Positions 51,084-60,319 of a stretch of DNA of 64,000 bases are shown piece by piece (position 1 is the stretch's first letter; the number at the start of each line of letters is the position of its first letter). Location: contig DATMFF010000002.1 of NCBI GenBank assembly GCA_035556735.1, forward strand, positions 562,682-626,681. Reading direction: 5' to 3'. The DNA is from CANJBX01 sp035556735 (GTDB lineage Bacteria > Pseudomonadota > Alphaproteobacteria > Rhizobiales > Xanthobacteraceae). The notes below the pieces were generated by a model. The model searched no databases and had not been told where the DNA came from. It saw nothing but the letters and a program-made list of their open reading frames with translations. Made by a program: the position numbers and the translations under genes.

Positions 51084-53273
51084 ATGGAACGATCATTTAA
51101 AGCAGAAGTGGAATCGCTGCGCCTCGGCAACGGCGAGGTGTTCGAGGGCGAAGGCATCCTGGCGGTCACGAAGGGCCTCCTGCAGTCCGGCGTGAGCTAC
51201 GTCGGCGGCTATCAGGGCTCGCCGATCTCGCATCTCATCGACGTGCTCGTCGATGCCAAGCCGCTGATGGACCAGCTCGGCGTCCATCTCGAAACCTCGA
51301 CCAGCGAGGCGGCGGCGGGCGCGATGCTGGCCGCGTCGATCAACTATCCGATCCGCGGCGCGGTCACCTGGAAATCGCCGGTCGGCACCAACGTCGCGTC
51401 CGACGGCCTCTCGAACATCTCGTCCTCGGGTGTGATCGGCGGCGCCATGATCATCCTCGGCGAGGATTACGGCGAGGGCGCCAGCGTCATCCAGGAGCGC
51501 AGCCACGCCTTCGCGATGAAGTCGACGATGTGGCTGCTCGACCCGCGGCCGAACCTGCCTTCGATCGTGAACCTGGTCGAGAAGGGCTTCGAGCTGTCAG
51601 AAGCCTCGAACTCCATCGTGATGATGCAGCTGCGCATCCGCACCTGCCACGTCTACGGCCGCTTCACCGCCAAGGACAACCGCGAGGGCAAGATCTCGCG
51701 CAACCACCCGCAGCAGCGCCCGGAATTCTCGCTCATGCGCCTGCCGCAGCCCGGCTTCACCGTCCCGCAGGAACGCCTCAAGCTCGAGCAGCGCCTGCCC
51801 GCGGCGATCAGGTTCATCAGCGAGAACAAGCTCAACGAGCAGTTCCCCGGCGATCTCTCCGAGATCGGCATCATCATGCAGGGCGGCCTCTACAACACGG
51901 TCATGCGCGTGATGCAGCGCATCGGCCTTGCCGACGCCTTCGGCAAGTCGCGCATCCCGCTCTACTGCATGAACGTCACCTATCCCATGGTCCCCGACGA
52001 GATCACCGCCTTCTGCGCCGGCAAGCGCGCGGTGCTGATGATGGAGGAGGGGCATCCCGACTACATCGAGCAGGCGCTCAACACGGTGCTGCGCCGCGCC
52101 GACATCAACACCAGGGTGTTCGGCAAGGACGTGCTGCCGATGGGCGGCGAGTACACCGCCGACGTCGTACTCAAGGGCCTCGCTGCGTTTCTCGACAAGG
52201 TGCGTCCGGCCGGCATCGATGCCGTGATCGACACCGCCAAGGCCCAGGTCGAGAAGATCGCCGGCTACAAGGCGAGCGCGGGCGAACTGCTCGGCAATCC
52301 CGTTCCCGGCCGCAACCCGACCTTCTGCACCGGCTGTCCCGAGCGGCCGATGTTCACCTCGATCAAGCTCGCGGAGCGCATGGTCGGGCCGACCCACGTG
52401 TCGGGCGACATCGGCTGCCACAGCTTCGGCATGTATCCGCCGTTCCACGTCGGCAACACCTGCGTCGGCTACGGCCTCGGGCTCGCGAGCTCGACGGGCA
52501 TCGCCGCCAACTTCGGCAAGCGCACCATCTCGATCATGGGCGACGGCGGCTTCTGGCACAACGGACTGACCACGGGCGTCGCGTCGGCGACCTACAACAA
52601 CGCCGACAGCGTGCTGATCGTGATGAAGAACGGCTACACCTCGGCGACCGGCTGGCAGTTCCTGCCGTCCTCGGCGCAGCGGCGCGAGGGGCTCGAGGCG
52701 CAGGACCAGTCGATCGAGAACGCGCTGCGCGGCGTCGGCATCAAGTGGATGCGCAAGGTCAACAACTACAAGGTCGGCAGCGTCGCCAAGGTGCTGCGCG
52801 AGGCGCTCACCACCGCCGAGAAGGGCCTCAAGGTGATCATCGCGGAGGGCGAGTGCATGCTCGCCAAGCAGCGCCGCGTGCGGGCGGAGGACGCCAAGAA
52901 CATCGCCGCCGGCCGGCGCGTCGCCAAGGCCAAGTTCGGCGTCGACGACCAGGTCTGCACGGGCGATCACTCCTGCATCCGCCTGTCGGGCTGCCCCTCG
53001 CTCACCATCAAGGAGAACCCCGATCCGCTGCGGCGTGATCCGGTGGCGACCGTGATCGAGAGCTGCGTGGGCTGCGGGCTGTGCGGCGAGGTCTCGCACG
53101 CCGCGATCCTGTGCCCGAGCTTCTACAAGACCGAGGTCGTGCATAACCCCGGCGTCGTCGAGCGCGGGCTCGACCGCCTGCGCCGCCGCGTCATCACGTG
53201 GCTGGCGACGCCGCCGGCGCCGCCGACGCCGATGATCCCCGGCGAGGTCGGTCTCGCCCAGGCCGCCGAGTAA
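51084..53273 (+). CDS. iorA: Indolepyruvate ferredoxin oxidoreductase, alpha-type subunit (ThDP and 4Fe-4S)
   Basis: 729 residues from ATG 51084. The N-terminal pyruvate-ferredoxin oxidoreductase domain reads GYQGSPISHLIDVL and GVHLETSTSEAAAGAMLAAS. The ThDP-Mg motif GDGGFWHNGLTTGVASATYNN lies near 490, after the zinc/cluster-like TGCPERP and GDIGCHSFGM stretches. The C-terminal ferredoxin-like region has cysteines C625, C631, C636 and C661, C664, C667, so two 4Fe-4S clusters. It decarboxylates indolepyruvate or other aryl-pyruvates to the acyl-CoA. Coupled to iorB three bases downstream. Confidence 0.92.
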   Translation: MERSFKAEVESLRLGNGEVFEGEGILAVTKGLLQSGVSYVGGYQGSPISHLIDVLVDAKPLMDQLGVHLETSTSEAAAGAMLAASINYPIRGAVTWKSPVGTNVASDGLSNISSSGVIGGAMIILGEDYGEGASVIQERSHAFAMKSTMWLLDPRPNLPSIVNLVEKGFELSEASNSIVMMQLRIRTCHVYGRFTAKDNREGKISRNHPQQRPEFSLMRLPQPGFTVPQERLKLEQRLPAAIRFISENKLNEQFPGDLSEIGIIMQGGLYNTVMRVMQRIGLADAFGKSRIPLYCMNVTYPMVPDEITAFCAGKRAVLMMEEGHPDYIEQALNTVLRRADINTRVFGKDVLPMGGEYTADVVLKGLAAFLDKVRPAGIDAVIDTAKAQVEKIAGYKASAGELLGNPVPGRNPTFCTGCPERPMFTSIKLAERMVGPTHVSGDIGCHSFGMYPPFHVGNTCVGYGLGLASSTGIAANFGKRTISIMGDGGFWHNGLTTGVASATYNNADSVLIVMKNGYTSATGWQFLPSSAQRREGLEAQDQSIENALRGVGIKWMRKVNNYKVGSVAKVLREALTTAEKGLKVIIAEGECMLAKQRRVRAEDAKNIAAGRRVAKAKFGVDDQVCTGDHSCIRLSGCPSLTIKENPDPLRRDPVATVIESCVGCGLCGEVSHAAILCPSFYKTEVVHNPGVVERGLDRLRRRVITWLATPPAPPTPMIPGEVGLAQAAE

Positions 53274-53276
53274 GCC

Positions 53277-54818
53277 ATGGCCGACACCACGCGTCCCGTC
53301 ACCATCCTGATCTCGGCCCTCGGCGGGGAGGGCGGCGGCGTCATGACCGACTGGATCATCGCCGCCGCGCGCGAGCAGAACCTGATCTGCCAGGCGACGT
53401 CGGTGCCCGGCGTCGCGCAGCGCACCGGCGCCACCACCTACTATCTCGAGGTGTTTCGCGACAAGCTCGAGCCCGGCAAGCCCGAGCCGGTGATGGCGCT
53501 CTACCCGCAGGCCGGCGACATCGATCTGATGGTCGCCAGCGAGCTCGCCGAGGCGGGCCGCGCCTGCCAGAACGGCTTCGTCACGCCCGACCGCACCACG
53601 CTGATCACGTCGACGCACCGCTTCTACCTGCTCGACGAGAAGATGGGCATGGCCGACAGCCGGCTCGACGCCGAGCGTCTGGAGAAGGCCGTGCGCGCCA
53701 TGGCCAAGCGCGTCATCGCCGGCGACTTCGTGCGCGCCGCGCGCGAGGCCGGCACCGTGATCAACGCCGTGCTCCTCGGCGCCATGGCCGGCTCCGGCCT
53801 GCTGCCGATGCCGGTCGAGGCGTTCGAGCGTGCGATCCGCAGCGATGGCAAGGCGGTCGAGGCCAACATGCGCGGCTTCCACTACGGCCTCTCGGTCGCG
53901 CGCGGCGAGGTGGTCGAGCTCGCGCCGAAGACGCGGCCGCTTCCCGCCGCGCCGCAGACGGCGCAGCCGGCGGGCACGCTGCTCGCGCTGCGCGACCGCG
54001 TCGCCCGCGACTTCCCGCCCGCCACTCACGAGATCGTCATCGAGGGCGTGGCGCGCGTCGTCGACTTCCAGGACTTCGACTACGGCAAGCTCTACCTCGA
54101 CCGGCTGGCGCCGATCCTCGCCGCCGACGGCGGCGACTATTCCGTCACCCGCGAGACTGCGCGCTACCTCGCGCTGTGGATGGCCTACGAGGACGTCATC
54201 CGCGTCGCGCAGCTCAAGACGCGTCTCGCGCGCCTCGAGCGCGTGCGCGCCGGCTCGGGCGGCAAGGCCGAGCAGCCGGTGATCGTGACCGAGTTCCTCA
54301 AGCCCGGCCTCGACGAGTTCTGCTCGCTGCTGCCGGCGTCGCTCGCCGCGCCGCTCCTGCGCTGGGCCGACCGCACCGGCCGGCGCGACGCCTTCAACGT
54401 CGGCCTGCACATCCGCACCAGCACCGTGCTCGGCTTCGCGCTGCTGCGCATGATGGCCAAGCTCAAGGCGTGGCGCCGCCGCGGCTACCGCTTCGGCGTC
54501 GAGCAGGCGCTGATCGCGCGCTGGCTCGCCGCGGTCGAGGCCGGCCTTACGCGCGATCCCGCGCTCGGGCGCGAGATCGCCGAATGCGCGCGCCTCATCA
54601 AGGGCTACAGCGACACGCACCGGCGCGGGCAGGGCAACTTCCTGCGCCTGATGGACACGATCGTCGATCCGACGCTCGCGCGTCCCGCGGGGCCCGACAC
54701 GGACGCCAATGCCGCGGCGGCGCTCGCCACCGCGCGCAAGGCCGCGCTCGCCGATCCCGAGGGCAACGCGCTCGGCGCGACGCTGGAGAAGCTCGGCCGC
54801 GTCGCGGTCGCAAGCTGA
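53277..54818 (+). CDS. iorB: Indolepyruvate ferredoxin oxidoreductase, beta subunit with C-terminal extension
   Basis: 513 residues, much longer than the archaeal beta subunit (about 200). The gamma-type POR domain is at the N-terminus (LISALGGEGGGVMTDWIIAAAREQ, SVPGVAQRTGATTYYLEV). A C-terminal helical domain of the DUF6537 type follows from about residue 230 (HEIVIEGVARVVDFQDFDYGKLYLDRL). It completes the enzyme with IorA; ferredoxin is the likely electron acceptor. Degrades aromatic amino-acid-derived 2-oxoacids. Confidence 0.92.
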   Translation: MADTTRPVTILISALGGEGGGVMTDWIIAAAREQNLICQATSVPGVAQRTGATTYYLEVFRDKLEPGKPEPVMALYPQAGDIDLMVASELAEAGRACQNGFVTPDRTTLITSTHRFYLLDEKMGMADSRLDAERLEKAVRAMAKRVIAGDFVRAAREAGTVINAVLLGAMAGSGLLPMPVEAFERAIRSDGKAVEANMRGFHYGLSVARGEVVELAPKTRPLPAAPQTAQPAGTLLALRDRVARDFPPATHEIVIEGVARVVDFQDFDYGKLYLDRLAPILAADGGDYSVTRETARYLALWMAYEDVIRVAQLKTRLARLERVRAGSGGKAEQPVIVTEFLKPGLDEFCSLLPASLAAPLLRWADRTGRRDAFNVGLHIRTSTVLGFALLRMMAKLKAWRRRGYRFGVEQALIARWLAAVEAGLTRDPALGREIAECARLIKGYSDTHRRGQGNFLRLMDTIVDPTLARPAGPDTDANAAAALATARKAALADPEGNALGATLEKLGRVAVAS

Positions 54819-55010
54819 CGGCGCGTCGCCGCGTCCCCGCGTGGGGCGCGCGCCCATCACGTCTGTTGCGTCCCACGCGAGGCTCCTCGCGCTGCGCACG
54901 CGTTCCCTGCATCATGAACCGCGGTATATTGAACGTATGCCTGGGCGCAGGGTTGAGCGGGCTTGCGCGCGGGTCCATCAATGATCTCCCCGGAAGTCAG
55001 GAGCATGAGT

Positions 55011-55448
55011 GTGGCTAGCATTCCCAAGGCACTTCACGAGCACATTAATACGGCGTTCCCCACCACGCCCTGCCTCGTCGCGACGACGTTGCCCGACGGT
55101 TACGCGCAGGTCTCGCCGCGCGGCAGCGTGATGGTCTTCGACGACAACCATCTCGCGATCTGGGAGCGCGGCAAGGGTTCGGTGAACGCGCAGATGCAGG
55201 ACGGCACCAAGGTCACCGTCTTCTTCCGCAAGCCGGCGCTGCGCGAGTCCGGCATGCTGCCCAAGGGCGGCGTCGCGCGCTTCTACGGTGTCGCCAAGGT
55301 GCACAAGTCCGGCGCGACCTACGACGAGGTGTGGAAGCGCCTCATCCCGCAGGAGAAGGATCGCGATCCCGACCGGAAGGGCTTTGCGGTCGTGATCAAG
55401 CTCGATCGCGCCGAGGATCTCGACGGCGATCCGCTGAACATCAAGTAA
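55011..55448 (+). CDS. Pyridoxamine 5'-phosphate oxidase family flavin-binding protein
   Basis: 145 residues if started at GTG 55011, which has AGGAG with a 7-base spacer; ATG 55005 has the same AGGAG only one base away and is less likely. The split-barrel fold reads PCLVATTLPDGYAQVSPRGSVMVFDDNHLAIWERGKGSVNAQMQDGTKVTVFFRKPALRE, typical of FMN- or F420-type reductases and heme-degrading relatives. Substrate unknown. Confidence 0.85.
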   Translation: MASIPKALHEHINTAFPTTPCLVATTLPDGYAQVSPRGSVMVFDDNHLAIWERGKGSVNAQMQDGTKVTVFFRKPALRESGMLPKGGVARFYGVAKVHKSGATYDEVWKRLIPQEKDRDPDRKGFAVVIKLDRAEDLDGDPLNIK

Positions 55449-55452
55449 GCGC

Positions 55453-55478
55453 AACGCCCCGGCACGAGCCGGGGCGTT
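55453..55478 (+). terminator. Terminator hairpin after the PNPOx-family gene
   Basis: AACGCCCCGGC (55453-55463) pairs with GCCGGGGCGTT (55468-55478) around an ACGA loop. It lies five bases beyond the stop. The T-run is short (TTTG). Confidence 0.7.
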
Positions 55479-55566
55479 TGACTGTTCGCGCGGGGCGGAC
55501 CCGCCACTAGCAGCGCCGCGGGGCGGCCGTCGTCCCGAAGAAGCGCGAAGGCCCGGGAGGCGCGGC

Positions 55567-57246
55567 ATGAAAGACAATGACATCATCCCCGTCCTGATCG
55601 TCGGCGGCGGCCCCATCGGCCTCGCGCTGGCGCTCGACCTCGGCTGGCGCGACGTGCCGTGCCTGCTCGTCGAGCAGGGCGACGGCGAGGTCGTCGACGC
55701 CAAGATGTTCGCGACCGGCATCCGCACGGTGGAGTTTTGCCGGCGCTGGGGCATCGCCGAGAAGGTGAAGCACTGGGGCTACCCGGAGGACTTCCCCTTC
55801 GACAACGTCTTCGTCACCAGCCTCGCCGGCCACGAGGTCGGCCGCATCCCGATGCCGGCGCTCAGGGACATCTCGCCGTTCCCGACGAGTCCCGAGCAGT
55901 TCGCGCACTGCCCGCAGTTCGTGTTCGACCCGATCCTCGCGGCGGCCGCGCGCTCCTATCCGTGCGTGACGCTGCGCCACCGCTGTCAGCTCGTCGCCTT
56001 CCGCGACGAGGGTGACCACGTCGCGGCCGAGCTCCTCGATCATGCAAGCGGCGCGCGCGAGACGGTGCGGGCGCGCTATCTCGTCGGCTGCGACGGCATC
56101 GGCAGCATGGTGCGCAAGCAGCTCGGCTTCCGCATGGAGGGCGTCGAGCTCATCAACCACTCCTTCAACGTGATGTTCCGCGCCAAGGAGCTGTGGTCGC
56201 GCCACGACAAGGGCATCGCCGGCCGCTACGTCATCGTCGGTCCCGAGGGCGCCTGGGCGAGTCTCACGCCCGCCGACGGCCGCGACCTCTGGCGCCTGAT
56301 GATCCACGGCGAGCCGGAGACCGATCCCGCCTCGATCGATCCCGCCGCCGAGGTGCGCCGCGCCATCGGCAACGACACGCCGTTCGAGGTGGTGAAGTTC
56401 GGCCACTGGATCCGCCGCCGCGTCGTCGCCGATCACTACCAGCGCGGGCGCGTGCTGCTCGCGGGCGACGCCGTGCACGTGACGCCGCCGAACGGCGGGC
56501 TCGGCATGAACACCGGCATCGGCGACGCCGCCGACCTCGGCTGGAAGCTCGCCGCCGTCCATCACGGATGGGCCGGCCCCCATCTCATCGACAGCTACGA
56601 GCCCGAGCGGCGTCCCGTCGGCATCCGCCAGTGCGACGAGGCCATGCGCAACTTCCAGCGCTACGGCTCGCGCAAGCCGGTGCCGCACGTCACCGACGAG
56701 ACCGAGGAGGGCGCGCGCGTGCGCGCCGAGCTCGGCCGCCGCCTGCAGGCCTCCAATGCGCAGGCCTGGGAGAACCCGCTCAACACCCACCTCGGCTATC
56801 GCTACGAGGCTTCGCCCATCATCGTGCCGGACGGCCCGCTGCCGCCCGAGCCGGAGGACCCGCGTCACTACACGCAGACCAGCCATCCCGGCTGCCGCGC
56901 GCCGCATGCCTGGCTTGCGGCGGGACGATCCACGCTCGACCTGTTCGGCCGCGGCTTCACGCTGCTGGTGTTCCCGCGCGCCGCCTCGCCGGCGCCCATC
57001 GTCGCCGCCGCGCGCAGCCGCGGCATTCCGCTCGATGTCGTCGCGATCGACCGCCCGGACATCGCGGCGCTCTACGAGCGCGCCCTCGTGCTGGTGCGGC
57101 CCGATGGGCACGTCGCCTGGCGCGGTGATGCGCCGCCCGCTGACGTGGGCACGCTGATCGACCGCGTGCGTGGGGCCATTGCCCCGCATGACGCCATGCG
57201 CAACTGTGCACCCGAGACCGTTGGAGCGGATGCGAAATCGGCATAG
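55567..57246 (+). CDS. FAD-dependent aromatic-type monooxygenase
   Basis: 559 residues, class A flavoprotein hydroxylase. The FAD motifs are VLIVGGGPIGLALALDL (9-25) and GRVLLAGDAVHVTPPNGGLGMNTGIGDAADLGWKLAAV (about 300-335); the NADPH/FAD motif LVGCDGIGSMVRKQLG lies near 176. The thioredoxin-like C-terminal domain typical of phenol hydroxylase and PheA/TfdB homologues starts at about 440. It probably hydroxylates a phenolic ring or polyketide-like compound. It is 60 bases upstream of a VOC-family gene. Confidence 0.9.
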   Translation: MKDNDIIPVLIVGGGPIGLALALDLGWRDVPCLLVEQGDGEVVDAKMFATGIRTVEFCRRWGIAEKVKHWGYPEDFPFDNVFVTSLAGHEVGRIPMPALRDISPFPTSPEQFAHCPQFVFDPILAAAARSYPCVTLRHRCQLVAFRDEGDHVAAELLDHASGARETVRARYLVGCDGIGSMVRKQLGFRMEGVELINHSFNVMFRAKELWSRHDKGIAGRYVIVGPEGAWASLTPADGRDLWRLMIHGEPETDPASIDPAAEVRRAIGNDTPFEVVKFGHWIRRRVVADHYQRGRVLLAGDAVHVTPPNGGLGMNTGIGDAADLGWKLAAVHHGWAGPHLIDSYEPERRPVGIRQCDEAMRNFQRYGSRKPVPHVTDETEEGARVRAELGRRLQASNAQAWENPLNTHLGYRYEASPIIVPDGPLPPEPEDPRHYTQTSHPGCRAPHAWLAAGRSTLDLFGRGFTLLVFPRAASPAPIVAAARSRGIPLDVVAIDRPDIAALYERALVLVRPDGHVAWRGDAPPADVGTLIDRVRGAIAPHDAMRNCAPETVGADAKSA

Positions 57247-57306
57247 AATGCCGCCAGCAAACAGGCGCCGCCACGATGCGGCGTCCGGCTCACGGAGGAT
57301 CTGGCG

Positions 57307-57876
57307 ATGAACGTTCACGCGCAGCCCAAGACCGGCACGTTGAAGTCCCTGCCCAAGCGTCTGCACCACTACGCCTTCGTGGTGAAGGACCACGAGGCCA
57401 ACCGCAAATTCTGGGAAGACGTGATCGGCATCCCGCTGACCGCGACCTGGTGCGAGCGCGCCTACAACGCGAGCGTCGGCCGCGAGATCGACTATTGCCA
57501 CACGTTCTATTCGCTCGCCGACGGCGGAGCGCTCGCCTTCTTCCAGTACGCCGACGAAGATGCCTACGAGAAGCTGCGCGCGCTGCGCCCCGATCAAGGC
57601 CAGCACTTCGCGATGCTGGTCGACGAGGAGACCTACAACGAGATCGCCAAGCGCATCCAGGCGGCGGGCCTGCCGTTCCGCGAGACCGATCACGGCTACT
57701 GCAAGTCGATCTACTCGGCGAGCCCGGACGGGTTGAAGGTGGAGTTCACCATCGACGCCCCCGAGGCGGACCAGATCAACGAGATGCGGCGCAAGGACTG
57801 CCACTCCGAGCTCAAGCGCTGGCTCGCCGGCGATCACCGCCCCAACAACCACGACCGCCACGGCATCACGACCTGA
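57307..57876 (+). CDS. VOC family protein (glyoxalase/extradiol dioxygenase-like)
   Basis: 189 residues with one paired beta-alpha-beta3 unit. RLHHYAFVVKDHEANRKFWEDVIGI and later LVDEETYNEIAKRIQAAGLPFRETDHGYCKSIYSASPDGLKVEFTID give the His and Glu metal ligands of this superfamily. It may open or isomerise the ring product of the upstream monooxygenase; this link rests on proximity. Confidence 0.87.
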   Translation: MNVHAQPKTGTLKSLPKRLHHYAFVVKDHEANRKFWEDVIGIPLTATWCERAYNASVGREIDYCHTFYSLADGGALAFFQYADEDAYEKLRALRPDQGQHFAMLVDEETYNEIAKRIQAAGLPFRETDHGYCKSIYSASPDGLKVEFTIDAPEADQINEMRRKDCHSELKRWLAGDHRPNNHDRHGITT

Positions 57877-57955
57877 GCGCCCGCGTCGCGAAAGCCTGAT
57901 CGCAAGTTTCAGAGCACGTTCATCGGCGTTGCCGGGCCGCGCCCGGCAGCCGCGT

Positions 57956-58516
57956 TCACGCGGGTGCCAGTTCCTTGGCGACGGCGGTGACGACGCGCGT
58001 GTCGAGCGGCTCGATCGCGCTCGCGAAGGCGGCGGCGATGCGGCCGTCGCGGCCGATCAGGTACTTGTGGAAGTTCCACGTCGGCACGTCGAGCGGGCGC
58101 TCGGTGGCCGCCCAGCGGTAGAACGGGTGCGCGTGCGGCCCCTTCACCTGCGTCTTCGCCGCCATCGGGAAGGTGACGCCGTGTCCGCCCACCGCGACGG
58201 CGGCGATGTCCTGCGCGCCGCCCGGCTCCTGCCCGCCGAAATCGTTGGACGGCACGCCGACGACCATCAGCCCGCGCGCGCCAAAGCGCGTCCACAGGTC
58301 CTGCAGGCCGGTGAGCTGCGGCGTGTATCCGCATTGCGAGGCGGTGTTGACGACGAGGATCGGCTTGCCGGCGTGATCGCTGAGGCGGATGCTGCCGCCC
58401 GCCAGGGCCGCAAAGCTGAAGGCATAGGCGGTGACCTTGCTCATGGCGGGTGCCTGCGCGAAGGCGGGGCTCGCGACGAAGCCCGCGATGATGCCGAGTG
58501 CGTGCCGCCGGTTCAT
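57956..58516 (-). CDS. Glutathione peroxidase (Cys type), exported
   Basis: 186 residues. An N-terminal signal with RR (MNRRHALGIIAGFVASPAFA) suggests Tat or Sec export. The active site is NTASQCGYTPQ with peroxidatic Cys62 in place of selenocysteine, and WNFHKYLIGRDG near the C-terminus supplies the Trp-Asn pair. The second (resolving) Cys motif is not evident. It reduces peroxides in the periplasm. Confidence 0.9.
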   Translation of the reverse strand: MNRRHALGIIAGFVASPAFAQAPAMSKVTAYAFSFAALAGGSIRLSDHAGKPILVVNTASQCGYTPQLTGLQDLWTRFGARGLMVVGVPSNDFGGQEPGGAQDIAAVAVGGHGVTFPMAAKTQVKGPHAHPFYRWAATERPLDVPTWNFHKYLIGRDGRIAAAFASAIEPLDTRVVTAVAKELAPA

Positions 58517-58641
58517 GGCGCATCCCTCGCGTGAACGAACGACTGGCGCGACGATACACCCGCTGTCGTGGCGGCAAAGCCGGATATGGCGCCTTGACGT
58601 TCACGAGCCTGTGTGGACGCTTCGCGCGAGGGGAGGAGCCA

Positions 58642-59751
58642 ATGACAGCGCCATCCGGCCGGCCGCCGTTCCGCGCCGATCACATCGGCAGCCTGCTGCG
58701 CCCGCAGATGCTGCGGCAGGCGTTCCGCGACCACGCGGCCGGCAAGCTGTCCGACGTCGATTTCGCGCAGGTGCAGGACGACGCCATCCGCGACGTCATC
58801 GCCATGCAGGAGGACGTCGGACTCGATGTCGTCACCGACGGCGAGTTCCGCCGCGCCTCCTATTGGGGCCGTTTCGTCGAGCGGGTGGGAGGCTTCGCCA
58901 TCAAGCCGGCCGAGTTCACGTTCCGCGACGATGCCGGTCACGAGCTCGCCTTCACCGGCACCTATGCGGCGGCGAAGCTGCGGCGCGCGCAGCCGCTGGC
59001 GCTCGACGAGTTCACCTTCGCGCGCGGCCTCACCGGCAAGACCGTCAAGATCACGCTGCCGGCCCCGTCCACCATGCACTTCTACCGCTGCGGCGACTTC
59101 GCCGATCCGGCCGTCTATCCCGATCCGGATGCGTTCTTGGCCGACCTCACGCAGGTGTTCCGCGACGAGATCGCCGATCTCGCCGCCGCCGGCTGCCGCT
59201 ACGTACAGCTCGACGAGGTCGCGATCGCGATGCTGTGCGACCCCGCGATCCGCACCGCTGTCGGCGAGGCGGGCCATTCGCCCGACGCGCTGATCGGCCT
59301 CTATATCGACGCCATCAATGCGAGCGTCGCCGCTGCGCCGGCCGGCATGGCCGTGGGCGTGCACGTCTGCCGCGGCAACTTCAAGGGCCATTACCTCTCG
59401 GCCGGCGGCTACGACGCGGTGGCCGAGCGCTTCTTTTCCGCGACCGCCATCAATCATTTCCTGCTGGAGTTCGACACGCCGCGCGCGGGCGACTTCTCGC
59501 CGCTGCGCTTCGTGCCGGCGTCGAAGGGCGTCGTGCTCGGCCTCGTCAGCAGCAAGACACCGCAGCTCGAATCGACGTCAGCGCTCTGCCGGCGGATCGA
59601 GGAGGCGGCGCGCTACGTCGATCTCAACCGCCTTGCGGTCAGTCCGCAGTGCGGCTTTGCCTCGACGGTCGCGGGAAATCCCATCACCGCCGCCGACGAG
59701 GAGGCCAAGCTGCGGCTGGTGGTGGACGTCGCGCGTCAGGTGTGGGGCTAG
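58642..59751 (+). CDS. MetE-like (UROD/methionine synthase II fold) zinc enzyme
   Basis: 369 residues from ATG 58642, preceded by GGGAGGAG. The zinc ligands are H241 and C243 (HVCRGN), E276 and C337 (SPQCGF). N-terminal FRADHIGSLLRPQMLRQAF and VVTDGEFRRASYWGRFV are typical of the 5-methyltetrahydropteroyltriglutamate-homocysteine S-methyltransferase-like group that lacks the MetE N-terminal half. Unlike the paralogue at 8779 it has no basic tail. Substrate unknown. Confidence 0.88.
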   Translation: MTAPSGRPPFRADHIGSLLRPQMLRQAFRDHAAGKLSDVDFAQVQDDAIRDVIAMQEDVGLDVVTDGEFRRASYWGRFVERVGGFAIKPAEFTFRDDAGHELAFTGTYAAAKLRRAQPLALDEFTFARGLTGKTVKITLPAPSTMHFYRCGDFADPAVYPDPDAFLADLTQVFRDEIADLAAAGCRYVQLDEVAIAMLCDPAIRTAVGEAGHSPDALIGLYIDAINASVAAAPAGMAVGVHVCRGNFKGHYLSAGGYDAVAERFFSATAINHFLLEFDTPRAGDFSPLRFVPASKGVVLGLVSSKTPQLESTSALCRRIEEAARYVDLNRLAVSPQCGFASTVAGNPITAADEEAKLRLVVDVARQVWG

Positions 59752-59960
59752 GAGTCGCGCTGTTGCGGAGCGCCGTCGCTCTCGAGCGGCTGCCGGTAAG
59801 CGAAGCCGCACGTGCATTCGAACACCAGCGTGTCGCGGGCTCTGGCCGACATCGCGGCCGGCTCGATCACCGCCAGGCGCATGTCGCCCCGGCAGCGCGG
59901 ACATTTGATGTTGGGAATGCCTGCGTGTGCGTGGTCATTCGAACGCTGAGCATGGGGCAT
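59748..59960 (-). CDS. Small zinc-ribbon protein
   Basis: 70 residues from ATG 59960, with GGGAGG five bases upstream. CPRC and the later CTCGF form a zinc ribbon (IKCPRCRGDMRLAVIEPAAMSARARDTLVFECTCGFAYRQPL). Such proteins are common near tRNA and regulatory genes in Bradyrhizobium, but function is unknown. The 3' end overlaps the end of the MetE-like gene by four bases. Confidence 0.7.
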   Translation of the reverse strand: MPHAQRSNDHAHAGIPNIKCPRCRGDMRLAVIEPAAMSARARDTLVFECTCGFAYRQPLESDGAPQQRDS

Positions 59961-60145
59961 ATGTGCCTCCCTTGGACAGGCGGGAGCACAACCCTCCACC
60001 GGCGCCCGATGGACGCTGCCGGTGATTATTAGAGCATGGGGGCGAGCATGCGCGAGCGCAAGGGGCAAACACGAGGGGCAGCAATCGGCGATGACACGGA
60101 ACATTGCCAGCCTGATGGGATTGGAGGTCCGATCAGGTTGAAGCG

Positions 60146-60313
60146 ATGCACGAATTTCCGATCTGCCCGAACTGTCTGCGCATCATGGCGCTCGTGCGGC
60201 CGCTCCCGCGCGTGGGAGAGGAACGGCAGGTCAACGTCTTCGAATGCCGTGCCTGCAAGGTGATCCTCAACACCGCCGGTTACGCGCCTCCCGGCGCGGA
60301 CCGGCGTGACTGA
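60146..60313 (+). CDS. Small zinc-ribbon protein, divergent partner
   Basis: 55 residues from ATG 60146. CPNC (7-10) and CRAC (34-37) are spaced like the ribbon of the divergent 59748-59960 gene, and FECRACKVILNTAGY parallels its FECTCGFAYRQ. The two face away from each other across 185 bases and look like relatives. Function unknown. Confidence 0.65.
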   Translation: MHEFPICPNCLRIMALVRPLPRVGEERQVNVFECRACKVILNTAGYAPPGADRRD

Positions 60314-60319
60314 CAGGTC

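Noticed and set aside
51597..54899. An 1100-codon open frame on the minus strand opposite iorAB
   Set aside because: It is a shadow of the GC-rich third positions of iorA and iorB; its composition is Arg/Gly/Asp/Val/His-rich with no domain, whereas the plus-strand products are clear enzymes.
55507..57861. A 784-codon minus-strand open frame opposite the monooxygenase gene
   Set aside because: Shadow frame with Asp/Arg/Gly/Val-rich composition; the plus strand encodes a clear flavoprotein and a VOC protein.
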